27,929 nucleotides of DNA from a virus. The notes under the pieces were generated by a model. It saw nothing but the letters and a program-made list of their open reading frames with translations, had not been told where the DNA came from and searched no databases. The DNA lies in IMG/VR virus record IMGVR_UViG_3300003690_000096, positions 1-27,929 of that record; one strand, 5' to 3'. Shown piece by piece: positions 14,622 to 22,280 of the stretch; position 1 is the stretch's first letter, and the number at the start of each line of letters is the position of its first letter. A program made the position numbers and the translations under genes.

Positions 14622-15072
14622 AGCCACGATGGGCGACATGGCGATGATGTTTGACTGGTGCAACGATCCAGGGATGCGAAAATATTCGCACAACTCTAGT
14701 CCGGTGCCTTGGCTCGATCATGAAAAGTGGTACGTCGCCAAGATGGACGAGAACCCGAAGCGTGTCTGGATCGCGTGCGAGGATGATCACGCGATTGGGT
14801 ACGGGCGCGCCGACGCCAAGGTCAACTACCGCGCACTTGTCAGCGTGGGACTAGACGAGGTGTGGCGTGGTCTGGGTGTGGGGACATGGCTAATCCGGCA
14901 AGTCACCGACCGACTGGTGGCCCAAGGACTCACGCCTGTAGCTCACATCTATCCGGCGAACAGCGCGTCGATCCACGCGTTCGTTGCCGCCGGGTATGTG
15001 CATCACGGATTGATTGGAGACAAGTACCATGAGTACAGATACGCATCAGACGATGCACGAGTACTGGGCTAA
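14605..15072 (+). CDS. GNAT-family N-acetyltransferase
   Basis: A 155-residue protein with the GNAT layout: N-terminal REATMGDMAMMFDW helix, the central beta strands VWIACEDDHAIGYGRAD, and the acetyl-CoA binding loop RGLGVG (residues 88-93, R/Q-x-x-G-x-G pattern). A C-terminal NSASIHAFVAAGYV segment (119-132) is typical of the last helix and strand. The N-terminal half (RKYSHNSSPVPWLDHEKWY) resembles acetyltransferases of amino-sugar pathways such as PseH-like enzymes, which fits the neighbouring cytidylyltransferase and aminotransferase genes. The likely reaction is acetyl transfer from acetyl-CoA to an amine, possibly on a sugar nucleotide; the substrate is unproven. Confidence 0.88.
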   Translation: MPNLREATMGDMAMMFDWCNDPGMRKYSHNSSPVPWLDHEKWYVAKMDENPKRVWIACEDDHAIGYGRADAKVNYRALVSVGLDEVWRGLGVGTWLIRQVTDRLVAQGLTPVAHIYPANSASIHAFVAAGYVHHGLIGDKYHEYRYASDDARVLG

Positions 15073-15202
15073 GGAGTTCACTCGACGCGCAGACCTGAAG
15101 CGCACCTTGCCCGATCCCAAGGCCGAGGCGTACTGGCGCGCGCGAGCCGAGCGAGAGATGAGGTGGAATGATGGTGCATCTACAAAAAGAATGGGAGGGT
15201 GA
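15029..15202 (+). CDS. Small hypothetical protein
   Basis: A 57-residue charged protein starting at ATG 15029 with GGAGA (15016-15020) upstream. It overlaps the end of the acetyltransferase gene by 44 nt and the next gene by 35 nt. It is helical and rich in Arg, Lys and Glu, with Trp residues (HEYWAKEFTRRADLKRTL and AYWRARAEREMRW). A slightly longer start exists at 15014. The Trp/Arg repeat pattern H/A-Y-W-x-x resembles part of the hypothetical protein encoded at 16181 (KYWNDMADKLARDG), which may point to a shared small helical module. No function is recognised. Confidence 0.6.
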   Translation: MSTDTHQTMHEYWAKEFTRRADLKRTLPDPKAEAYWRARAEREMRWNDGASTKRMGG

Positions 15203-16178
15203 GCGCAGACCGTTTCACGCTGTTCAGCGTGAGCAACTTGTTCTTGGGCACTGGGACGAATACGTTGACAGCCATCCTGATGGGTGGTGGTTTCATCGAT
15301 CCGAATGGTTGGCGTATTCACTGGAGTATTCCCCTGGTTCCATCGACCGGTCGGTGGCATTGGTGGATACGGGGTACGGGAACGTCATTGGGATCTGTCC
15401 TGCCATTTCCGAGAACGGCTGGATATCAATGGGCGGGGAACCGTGTGCTGGGCCATTGCTGAATGCGGCTGTAGATTACGCGGACGCGCTGGACAGTTTC
15501 ACCGAATACGGATTATTCAAAGATGGCAAAGTTGCATGGCGCTGGCCCGATAGATTATTGAATAATAACGTGACGGGGGACGGCTTCGCGCGTGTTCTCA
15601 GCAACGCTCCAGACTGGTTCGTTGGAGATTGGTCAACCGTTGTGGTGGACCTAGAGAAGCCCCAGGACACGCTCTGGCACGACTTGAGGAAAAGCTACCG
15701 CTCCACGATTAAAGCGGCTCACTGGACGTGTGAGGCAGTCACAGGGGGCATCGAGCGATGGGACGAATATGAAGCGTGTCACAAGGCGGCTGCGAAACGA
15801 CCGCGCTCCCAGGCTACCTACAACCACATGCGCGACTGGGTGAAGTCAGGACACGGGCGGATCGCGGTGGTGCTGGATCAGAATCAGGCGTGTGTCGCCG
15901 CGACGTTGGCGCTGACCTACAAGAATCACGCGTACTACGCAAGCGGTCCATCGGTGGTGCGCGGAATGCAGCACGCGTGTCAATGGGCCATGATCAAGGA
16001 CTTACAGGATCAAGGGATGCGGTGGTACGAAATCGGCTGGACTGGACAGCCCGGTGCCAACGCGAACATCGAGTTCTTCAAGCGTGGGTTCGGTGGAGAT
16101 ATGCGTGGTATTATCGTGGCGATGTTCAGACCCGACCTCCCTGTTCAGGGGGATGAGCCTTCAGTAATGGATTACTGA
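15168..16178 (+). CDS. BioF2/FemAB-like GNAT acyltransferase
   Basis: A 336-residue protein of the two-lobed GNAT_6/BioF2-like (FemAB-related) type. The N-terminal lobe has HWDEYVDSHPDGWWFHRSEW. The C-terminal lobe includes LRKSYRSTIKAA, RIAVVLDQNQACVAATLAL, YYASGPSVVRGMQHACQWAM and the end signature YEIGWTGQPGANANIEFFKR followed by GFGG. That ending matches the typical pattern in which an Asn-x-x-x-x-FK-x-x-FG segment closes the acyl-CoA fold. Such enzymes transfer acyl or aminoacyl groups to sugars, peptides or polysaccharides. ATG codons at 15168 and 15171 both fit; a GAGGTGG site lies upstream. It is the second acyltransferase in the operon. Confidence 0.82.
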   Translation: MMVHLQKEWEGERRPFHAVQREQLVLGHWDEYVDSHPDGWWFHRSEWLAYSLEYSPGSIDRSVALVDTGYGNVIGICPAISENGWISMGGEPCAGPLLNAAVDYADALDSFTEYGLFKDGKVAWRWPDRLLNNNVTGDGFARVLSNAPDWFVGDWSTVVVDLEKPQDTLWHDLRKSYRSTIKAAHWTCEAVTGGIERWDEYEACHKAAAKRPRSQATYNHMRDWVKSGHGRIAVVLDQNQACVAATLALTYKNHAYYASGPSVVRGMQHACQWAMIKDLQDQGMRWYEIGWTGQPGANANIEFFKRGFGGDMRGIIVAMFRPDLPVQGDEPSVMDY

Positions 16179-16180
16179 CG

Positions 16181-16660
16181 ATGCGTATTGATTCCGTACG
16201 ATATCCCAACGTCTTTCCCCGCACCGTCAAGAAGAAGCCGGGTGAATGGGCCGGACGGTACCAGGAATGGCGCGCGCGCGTCCCCTGGTCAGATAGTGAA
16301 ATCATTTACGCGATGCGACGGCTAGCCGAGACTCACCCGGCACCGCACGTCAAGAAGTACTGGAACGACATGGCGGACAAGCTAGCAAGAGATGGCCGCT
16401 TGAGCGGGAAGGTTCTCAGCGGCGTGTTACCTGATCTGGTGCTGCTCTGCGATGAGTGCGGGAAGAAGGCGTTGTACCGCGTGGGGTTCAAGGGGTATTG
16501 CCGAGAACACAAACGCACGGATACCAGTGGGCGACAGGACCGGCTGAATGCGTGGTCTATCCTGAAAGCCAACGCCTACTATGAACATGATCGCCGAATA
16601 ACAAAAAGGCAAAACCATCACCTCGCGCGCGGACTACGGAGAACAGGCCCACGTGACTAA
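16181..16660 (+). CDS. Zinc-finger-like hypothetical protein
   Basis: A 159-residue basic protein starting 2 nt after the previous gene. The second half has CDECGKKALYRVGFKGYCREH, with Cys90, Cys93, Cys107 and His110 in a C-x2-C-x13-C-x2-H pattern that probably binds zinc. The N-terminal half is helical with Trp/Arg-rich segments (GRYQEWRARVPWSDSE and KYWNDMADKLARDG). The C-terminus is Arg/His-rich. It overlaps the cytidylyltransferase start by 8 nt. It could be a nucleic-acid-binding accessory protein; no named family was recognised. Confidence 0.7.
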   Translation: MRIDSVRYPNVFPRTVKKKPGEWAGRYQEWRARVPWSDSEIIYAMRRLAETHPAPHVKKYWNDMADKLARDGRLSGKVLSGVLPDLVLLCDECGKKALYRVGFKGYCREHKRTDTSGRQDRLNAWSILKANAYYEHDRRITKRQNHHLARGLRRTGPRD

Positions 16661-17393
16661 GCGTGTGGTGGTCATCGTGCAGGCGCGCCTTGGAAGTGAT
16701 CGGCTTCCGCGCAAGGTACTGGCCGACATCACCGGCAAGCCGATGATCGCGCATGTCATCGAGCGCGCCAGTGCGATACGCGGCGTGACCTGTGTGATCG
16801 GCGCGGTTCCGACCGACGACACTGACCTGATCGATGTGCTGCGTGATCTGTACGTGGATACCGTCATGGGGTCTGAGGATGACGTGTTGTCCCGGTTCGT
16901 GTTGGGTGCAACTCTGCATCAGGCTGACATCGTCTTGCGTGTCACGGGCGACTGTCCGCTGTTGGCACCCGAGGCGGGTGATGAAGTGGTTGATCGGATC
17001 TCAGGCGAGTGGCCTGACCTGGAGTATTGCAGCAATGACACGCTCGTGTCGGGGTGGCCGGATGGTACCGATGTGGAGGGGTTTACGCGTGGGCTGCTCG
17101 ACCGATCACAGGGCGTGAGTCTGACTGCTTATGATCGTGAGCATGTGACGCCGTGGATGCGACGGAACGCTGCGCGGGTGTCCACTGTGGATTGGACTGC
17201 TGACCCGCGTGACACGTTCGCTGCTGGTGTAGCGTCCTTGAAGTTGAGCGTGGATACCGCTGACGACTTGCAGCAAGTGCGCGACATCCACGGGAACCTC
17301 ATGGACCTTGGAGGCTCCGGTTCGTTTTCGTTGCCTGCGACTGTCGCTGCTGCGTCTCTCACACAGAACGGCTCGTTGATTTGCGCGCCATGA
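16653..17393 (+). CDS. SpsF-like CTP-dependent sugar cytidylyltransferase
   Basis: A 246-residue protein starting at GTG 16653. The N-terminal signature VQARLGSDRLPRKVL (residues 9-23) is the nucleotide-binding loop of the CTP_transf_3 (SpsF/NeuA/KdsB) superfamily. RVTGDCPLL (96-104) provides the metal-binding Asp, and WPDGTDVEGF (135-144) and YDREHVTPW (160-168) are SpsF-subfamily hallmarks. KLSVDTADDL near the C-terminus completes the fold. The family activates sugar acids or other sugars as CMP conjugates for spore-coat, capsular or O-antigen glycans. It overlaps the aminotransferase start by 4 nt (ATGA), a pairing frequent in bacterial glycan loci. The sugar substrate is unknown. Confidence 0.9.
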   Translation: MTKRVVVIVQARLGSDRLPRKVLADITGKPMIAHVIERASAIRGVTCVIGAVPTDDTDLIDVLRDLYVDTVMGSEDDVLSRFVLGATLHQADIVLRVTGDCPLLAPEAGDEVVDRISGEWPDLEYCSNDTLVSGWPDGTDVEGFTRGLLDRSQGVSLTAYDREHVTPWMRRNAARVSTVDWTADPRDTFAAGVASLKLSVDTADDLQQVRDIHGNLMDLGGSGSFSLPATVAAASLTQNGSLICAP

Positions 17394-18673
17394 CCAAGGC
17401 ACTTCGGCGCAGCCCACTCGGTGCGTTCAGTCTGCGAGAGGTGGTGTCCGACGAGGATCTGTACAAGCGCGCCATCGAGGTGACGCCGAAGGGCACACAG
17501 ACGTTCAGCCGAATGCGCGGGGCGGTTGGCACGTCCGAGTATCCGATCTTCGCCGAGAGCGCGGACGGCGCATATCTCCAGTGTCGTGACGGCACCAGAT
17601 ACATCGATCTCGCTGGTGCTAACGCGTCGGCCCCTCTGGGCTTCAACGATGAGGCTGTCTGCGAAGCGGTGTGGGAACACGTTGGGACAGGTGGCACCTT
17701 GTCGCTCCCGACCGAGCTTGAGGTGGAAACGTCTGAGGCGTTGGTGGCGGCGGTGCCTGCCGCTGAACAGGTGCGGTGGGTTCGCACCGGCAGCGAGGCT
17801 GTCAGCGCGGCGGTGCTGACAGCGCGACAAGCCACCGGGCGACATGCTGTCCTAGCCATCACTGGGAACTACCACGGGTGGCATCCCTGGACGCGTGACG
17901 ACCGGTCAATCTATCGGGTGTCTCCGTGGGTGGAGAACCTGGATGGTGTGTCGATACTGATGACTGGCGCGCAACTCGAATCCGGCCCATTCACCGGAGA
18001 CGCCACGGACATGCGACAGGTCGCGGCGGTGATCGTGGAACCACCCAGGATGGAACCCATCACCCCGGCGTATCGAGCGTGGTTGCAAACGGTTCGTGAT
18101 CAGTGTTCAAGTTTCGGGACGCTGCTCGTCTATGACGACGTGGTGTTCGCCTTCCGGTTCGTCACTGGAGGGTTGCAGCAAGCGACGGACATCTATCCAG
18201 ACATCGCATGTTTCTCGAAAGCGTTGGGGAATGGTGTGCCGGTTGGATGTATCGCAGGCACGCGCGCGGTCATGAGCGGCACGCCTGTGAGTTCCACGTT
18301 CGGAGGTGAGACGGTCGGACTGGCTGCGGCACAGGCGGTGCTGGCTATTCATGCCGAGCGGGACGTATGCGCGGAACTGCATGAGGTTGGCACTCTACTG
18401 CGCGCGACGCTGGAGAAGGCGCTGGACGGCACCCCGATAGAAGTGTATGGGACGCCCGTGCATTTCCGATTTCAAGTGAAGCAGCAGGTCGATGAGGAAG
18501 AGAGGCCGGACATCATGGATGCGTTCCTGAACGGGTGCCTGGAGAAGAACGTCCTGGTGCATCGCAGCGCGAACAACGCATCCTTGGCGATGACCAAAGC
18601 CGTCCGAGCTAAGATTGGGTTCGCGGTCGAGGCGGCAGCGCATGGCTTGGATTGGGGGGGGAATGGCGAATAA
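17390..18673 (+). CDS. GSA-type PLP aminotransferase/aminomutase-like enzyme
   Basis: A 427-residue class III PLP enzyme of the glutamate-1-semialdehyde 2,1-aminomutase-like family. Visible motifs are DGTRYIDLAGANASAPLGF (substrate-proximal region), RTGSEAVSAAV (132-142), NYHGWHPW, EPPRMEPI, LLVYDDVVFAFR (Asp249 for the pyridine nitrogen), FSKALGNG with the Schiff-base Lys277, and STFGGE. The canonical D-E-V-x-x-G-F-R is altered to D-D-V-V-F-A-F-R here. Next to an SpsF-like gene it more likely aminates a sugar or keto precursor than makes haem. ATG 17390 is chosen because it gives the ATGA overlap; an upstream TTG at 17381 is possible. Confidence 0.9.
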   Translation: MTKALRRSPLGAFSLREVVSDEDLYKRAIEVTPKGTQTFSRMRGAVGTSEYPIFAESADGAYLQCRDGTRYIDLAGANASAPLGFNDEAVCEAVWEHVGTGGTLSLPTELEVETSEALVAAVPAAEQVRWVRTGSEAVSAAVLTARQATGRHAVLAITGNYHGWHPWTRDDRSIYRVSPWVENLDGVSILMTGAQLESGPFTGDATDMRQVAAVIVEPPRMEPITPAYRAWLQTVRDQCSSFGTLLVYDDVVFAFRFVTGGLQQATDIYPDIACFSKALGNGVPVGCIAGTRAVMSGTPVSSTFGGETVGLAAAQAVLAIHAERDVCAELHEVGTLLRATLEKALDGTPIEVYGTPVHFRFQVKQQVDEEERPDIMDAFLNGCLEKNVLVHRSANNASLAMTKAVRAKIGFAVEAAAHGLDWGGNGE

Positions 18674-19292
18674 GAAAACCGAGTTGGCCGAACTGGAAAA
18701 ACTGGTAAGTCTGAAACCTGACACGGTCAACGCGAACACCGGCACGGTGCGTGGCACGGCGATGCTGGAGCGATCCCTTCAAGATTATGGGGCTGGGCGT
18801 TCTATCCTGGTGGACAAGCACAAGAACGTCATTGCGGGAAACAAGACCCTGGAAGCAGCGGTTGGGATTGGGGTTGAGGACGCCCTTGTGGTGCATACCA
18901 CCGGGGAACAACTGGTGGTCGTCGTGCGCGATGACCTTGATCTCAACACAGACGCGCGCGCGCGGGAACTAGCAGTTGCCGACAATCGGGTGAGCGAAGT
19001 CAACCTGACGTGGGCGGTGGACATGCTGCAAAAGATCGAGGGTCAGGGCGCAATGTTAGACAAGTTCTTCACGCCCAAGGAAACAGAGATCCTCCTGCAA
19101 CAATCCCTCGCGTTTGTACCTGAGACGAACCCAGAGTTCTCCAACAAGGAAGTCACTGACGGCGAGATCAGTAGCGTGAAGGACCGCCTTGGTTCTAAGT
19201 TTTCGGACGTAGCTAGCGAGTCGGCGCGCGCGGGGCGCGAGGTGGTATGTCCTGGGTGCGGGAAGGCGTTCGTTGTGTCAGGTGGAGACTGA
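18663..19292 (+). CDS. ParB/sulfiredoxin-fold protein with C-terminal CxxC
   Basis: A 209-residue protein starting at ATG 18663 after a G9 tract that acts as ribosome binding site. It overlaps the aminotransferase by 11 nt. The N-terminal half (ANTGTVRGTAMLERSLQDYG, then AGRSILVDKHKNVIAGNKTLEAA) is the ParB-like nuclease/Srx fold seen in phage proteins that accompany methyltransferases. LAVADNRVSEVNLTW is another hallmark. The C-terminus ends in CPGCGKAFVVSGGD, a single C-x2-C knuckle that would need a partner to bind zinc. These phage ParB-like proteins are not partition proteins; they may use nucleotides or nick DNA. Confidence 0.85.
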   Translation: MANKKTELAELEKLVSLKPDTVNANTGTVRGTAMLERSLQDYGAGRSILVDKHKNVIAGNKTLEAAVGIGVEDALVVHTTGEQLVVVVRDDLDLNTDARARELAVADNRVSEVNLTWAVDMLQKIEGQGAMLDKFFTPKETEILLQQSLAFVPETNPEFSNKEVTDGEISSVKDRLGSKFSDVASESARAGREVVCPGCGKAFVVSGGD

Positions 19293-20159
19293 GTGACTTT
19301 TGAATCCCTGGATCGATTCGCGTCCTTGATGCGGGAGTTGCCGTTCAAGTTCGTGAAGTCGATGCCGCGTTCACCGCACTTCTACACCCTGCGGAAGTGG
19401 TTGCCAGACGGTTCGGTGTTCGACTGGTGCGTGGAGTTTATCAAGACCGAAGGGCACACCGAGCAGTTCATGAACCTGCCCTACACGAAGGTGCATGTGA
19501 ACGGGCATCACTACTGGGTCACTGACTCGCTGTACGAGGATGGTTCTGTCCTGATCAATCGAGCCTTGGCTAATTACCACACGGATTTTTGTGCGTTGGC
19601 CGAGCGGTATGACACGCTCTTCTGTGATCGCACCAGCCTGGATGAGAACACGACCGTGATGGAAAGCATCCGTGGTGAGAATCAGCATGAGGATGTGCGC
19701 GAGTTTGGTGGCGTACGTGACCAGCGGGTTCTTGACATTGGCGCAGGGACTGGTTTGCTCTTGGATTATTTCGGGTCCGAGATCGCGGTGGAAGACTACG
19801 TCGCCGTGGAGCCATCCAAGCCGATGGGGAAACAGTTCTGCATCAAGCATCCGTTGTATGTGGGGTGTCTGATTCCGACCATGTTTGAGAACTTCGCGCA
19901 TGGCAAGTTCGATCTCGTGGTGTCCACTTTTGGGGCGATCAGCTACGTGCGCCCAGAGTACGTGTCCCGCGTGGTGGAGATGCTGAATCCTGGTGGCCGG
20001 TATTTCCTGATGTTCTACCTGGAGGGATACGATCCCGTGTCATGCGTGACGACCGGCATGGCGTCTCACCATTTCACTGGTGGGGAGCAGCGCCTGCTTG
20101 ATGGCGGCGACTGTCGCACATACAGCAATTTCATGATCTGCGAAGGCAGCATCCCGTGA
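19293..20159 (+). CDS. Class I SAM-dependent methyltransferase with N-terminal accessory domain
   Basis: A 288-residue protein starting at GTG 19293, immediately after the previous stop, with a GGTGGAG ribosome binding site. Residues of about 20-125 form a domain (KSMPRSPHFYTLRKWLPDGS, HHYWVTDSLYEDGSVLINRA) of a kind I recall beside IbrA/IbrB-like genes. The methyltransferase core follows: motif I RVLDIGAGTGLLL (145-157), AVEPSKPM as the acidic motif II, FDLVVSTFGAISYV as motif IV, and LNPGGRYFLMFYLEGYD as the motif V region. No DPPY-type or PCQ-type DNA methylase motif is visible, so the target could be a small molecule, RNA or modified base. Confidence 0.82.
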   Translation: MTFESLDRFASLMRELPFKFVKSMPRSPHFYTLRKWLPDGSVFDWCVEFIKTEGHTEQFMNLPYTKVHVNGHHYWVTDSLYEDGSVLINRALANYHTDFCALAERYDTLFCDRTSLDENTTVMESIRGENQHEDVREFGGVRDQRVLDIGAGTGLLLDYFGSEIAVEDYVAVEPSKPMGKQFCIKHPLYVGCLIPTMFENFAHGKFDLVVSTFGAISYVRPEYVSRVVEMLNPGGRYFLMFYLEGYDPVSCVTTGMASHHFTGGEQRLLDGGDCRTYSNFMICEGSIP

Positions 20160-21301
20160 AAATCTTCCTTGAACACAACGTGTACGAAGGCGCACTGGCG
20201 CGGATTCGATATCTGTTTAACGAGTTCGAGAATCTGTATGTGAACTTCTCTGGAGGGAAAGACAGCACGGTGCTGTTGAACTTGACGATCCAGGTCGCCA
20301 CGGAGATGGGGCGTCTTCCGGTCAAGGCGATGTTCCTCGACCAAGAGTGCGAGTGGGAATGTGTGATCGAGTTCATGCGTCGCACCGCGAAACGTGACGA
20401 GGTGGAGTTCAGTTGGTTGCAGGTTCCCACCAATATGTTCAACGCCAGTTCTGAGATCATGGCGTGGAATCGAGCCTGGGAAGAAGATGCCGAAGACAAG
20501 TGGGTGCGCCCAAAGGAACCGGACTCCATCCATGAAAATGTCTACAAGGAGTACCGCTTCGACGATCTATTTGAAGGGCATCGGCGGTATCACCATCCGA
20601 ACGAACCCTGCGTGTCGCTGGCCGGTGTGCGCGTCGAGGAAAGCCCAGCCAGGAAGATGGGGCTGACTTCCTATCCCACGTACAAGCATCTGACGTGGGG
20701 CGCGAAAAAGGATGTGAAGCGCGGACACTACGTGATGTATCCGCTGTACGACTGGTCATACACGGACATCTGGAAAGCAATCCATGACGGCGGCTGGGAC
20801 TATTGCCGGTTGTACGATCTGGAATACAAGTACGGGCAGAACGCGCGCGACATGCGCGTGTCCAATGTGCATCATGAGACGGCCCTTCAGAACGTCATGT
20901 TCTTGCAGGAGTTTGAACCCAAGACCTTCAACCGGATCACGAAACGTCTGTCGGGGTTGCACGCCGCTGCGACTATCGGGATGCGGTACATCCGGCCACC
21001 GCGTGAGTTGCCGTTCATGTTCAGTGACTGGCGCGAGTATCGAGATCACTTGCTGCACAATTTAATTCAGGACGAAGACATTCGTGAACGGATGCGAACA
21101 CAATTTGAAAAACACGATCACATCTTCGATGAAGAAATCCATGACGAGTTGCGGAAAAAACAAATCGCCTGCATCTTGAGCAACGACTATCACGGCAGCG
21201 CGATGAATACGTTCAGGGCGGGACACGGGAAATACTTGAAGGCGGGGAAGTTCGCGGGTGGGAAGTTCAAGGGTGGCAAGCTGCGGAGCAAACATGCCTG
21301 A
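20156..21301 (+). CDS. ibrA: IbrA-like PAPS-reductase-family (PP-loop) protein
   Basis: A 381-residue protein starting at GTG 20156 with a 4-nt overlap. NFSGGKDSTVLLNL has the PP-loop SGGKDS (residues 32-37) that binds and cleaves ATP to adenylate. The following MFLDQECEWECVIEFMR and the C-terminal VSNVHHETALQNVMFLQEFEPKTFNRI match the DUF3440 IbrA-type branch of the PAPS reductase family. The family also resembles DndC, which works in DNA phosphorothioation, but true PAPS-reductase catalytic Cys motifs were not recognised. The C-terminus is Gly/Lys-rich (GKFAGGKFKGGKLRSKHA). It is paired with an IbrB-like gene 0.26 kb downstream. The gene symbol is by resemblance. Confidence 0.85.
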   Translation: MKIFLEHNVYEGALARIRYLFNEFENLYVNFSGGKDSTVLLNLTIQVATEMGRLPVKAMFLDQECEWECVIEFMRRTAKRDEVEFSWLQVPTNMFNASSEIMAWNRAWEEDAEDKWVRPKEPDSIHENVYKEYRFDDLFEGHRRYHHPNEPCVSLAGVRVEESPARKMGLTSYPTYKHLTWGAKKDVKRGHYVMYPLYDWSYTDIWKAIHDGGWDYCRLYDLEYKYGQNARDMRVSNVHHETALQNVMFLQEFEPKTFNRITKRLSGLHAAATIGMRYIRPPRELPFMFSDWREYRDHLLHNLIQDEDIRERMRTQFEKHDHIFDEEIHDELRKKQIACILSNDYHGSAMNTFRAGHGKYLKAGKFAGGKFKGGKLRSKHA

Positions 21302-21566
21302 CGGAATTTTGCTTGCGGACGGATTAGGGGAGGCGTTGATCGGCCTGGGCCGTCGTTGTGGTCAGCCGGACGTGGCGGTCTACTCCATCCCGAAAGCCAT
21401 CGCGCTGCTCGTACGTCGTGACGAGATGAGCGAGGACGACGCGCGGGAGTATCTGGAGGTCAACAGCATCGGCGCGTGGGTGGGTCCGGCGACGCCGATC
21501 TGGGTGGAAGCGATGACGCTGGATGAGATACACGCCTACGCAGACAAGGAGTGGCGCGAGCGATGA
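21294..21566 (+). CDS. Small conserved protein between ibrA- and ibrB-like genes
   Basis: A 90-residue acidic protein starting at ATG 21294, overlapping the IbrA-like gene by 8 nt. The pattern LLADGLGEALIGLGRRCGQP, then VAVYSIPKAIALLVRR, then DEMSEDDAREYLEVNSIGAW and VGPATPIWVEAM resembles small proteins of unknown function seen in many phage genomes. It is probably an alpha/beta protein. The ATG is preferred over the longer upstream start at 21258, which would lie deep in the previous gene. It may assist the IbrA/IbrB-like pair; this is inferred only from position. Confidence 0.8.
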   Translation: MPDGILLADGLGEALIGLGRRCGQPDVAVYSIPKAIALLVRRDEMSEDDAREYLEVNSIGAWVGPATPIWVEAMTLDEIHAYADKEWRER

Positions 21567-22258
21567 AAATGGAGTTCATCCAATTCCAAGATGCCCTGGA
21601 GAAAATCGAGGAAGCCTTTGAACGTATTGATGATGATGAGTTTAGAATTGACGCGCTGAACTTTCTTCAAAGTCAGATCCGTAATCTCACGCCGCTCCAC
21701 GATCAACCCGTGAGTGGTGTGATGTGGGTGCCGCTTGAAAAAGTGGAAGCCAATGACTACAACCCCAACACGGTCGGCGCGCGCGAGATGCAACTGCTTC
21801 AGGTGTCCATCGATCACGATGGGTACACGCAGCCGGTGGTGACGATCCACGATGAGGAACGGGACGTGTATGTGATCGTGGACGGGTTCCATCGGTACTT
21901 CGTGATGAAGTCATACGAGGCACTCCGCACACGGACGCACGGCAGGTTGCCGGTGGTGGTGATTGACAAGTCCATCAATGATCGCATGGCGTCAACCATT
22001 CGGCATAACCGCGCGCGTGGCAAGCATTCGATAGATGGCATGTCCAGGTTGGTGTTCAAGATGCTCGACAACGGATGGGCTGACGCAGCGATCTGCAACG
22101 AACTCGGGATGGAAGCGGAAGAATTGATCCGACTGAAACACATCACCGGATTCTCCAAGCTGTTTGCGAACGTGGAGTACCGCAAGGCGTGGGTGGCACG
22201 TACCCAGATCAAACTGGCACACGACGCCGGTGTGAAGAATGTAGATTTCTTGCCGTAA
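21563..22258 (+). CDS. ibrB: IbrB-like ParB/Srx-fold protein
   Basis: A 231-residue protein starting at ATG 21563 in an ATGA overlap (alternative GTG at 21551). After a helical acidic N-terminus, the core reads DQPVSGVMWVPLEKVEANDY, then NPNTVGAREMQLLQVSI, YTQPVVTI, IVDGFHRYFVMKS and RMASTIRHNRARGKHSID. These are signatures of the IbrB/ParB-like family, with VDGFHR (106-111) in the nucleotide-binding loop. The C-terminal helical part (LGMEAEELIRLKHITGFS) is a helix-turn-helix-like spacer. IbrB works with IbrA in enterobacteria as a regulator of immunoglobulin-binding protein expression. In phages the role of the pair is not known. It is the last gene of the operon. Confidence 0.88.
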   Translation: MKMEFIQFQDALEKIEEAFERIDDDEFRIDALNFLQSQIRNLTPLHDQPVSGVMWVPLEKVEANDYNPNTVGAREMQLLQVSIDHDGYTQPVVTIHDEERDVYVIVDGFHRYFVMKSYEALRTRTHGRLPVVVIDKSINDRMASTIRHNRARGKHSIDGMSRLVFKMLDNGWADAAICNELGMEAEELIRLKHITGFSKLFANVEYRKAWVARTQIKLAHDAGVKNVDFLP

Positions 22259-22280
22259 AGTCTCGGCGCGCGCCAAAAAC

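Noticed and set aside
22266-22280. GGCGCGCGCC palindrome as terminator of the accessory operon
   Set aside because: No T-tract follows on the plus strand; the adjacent run is A-rich and then C-rich.
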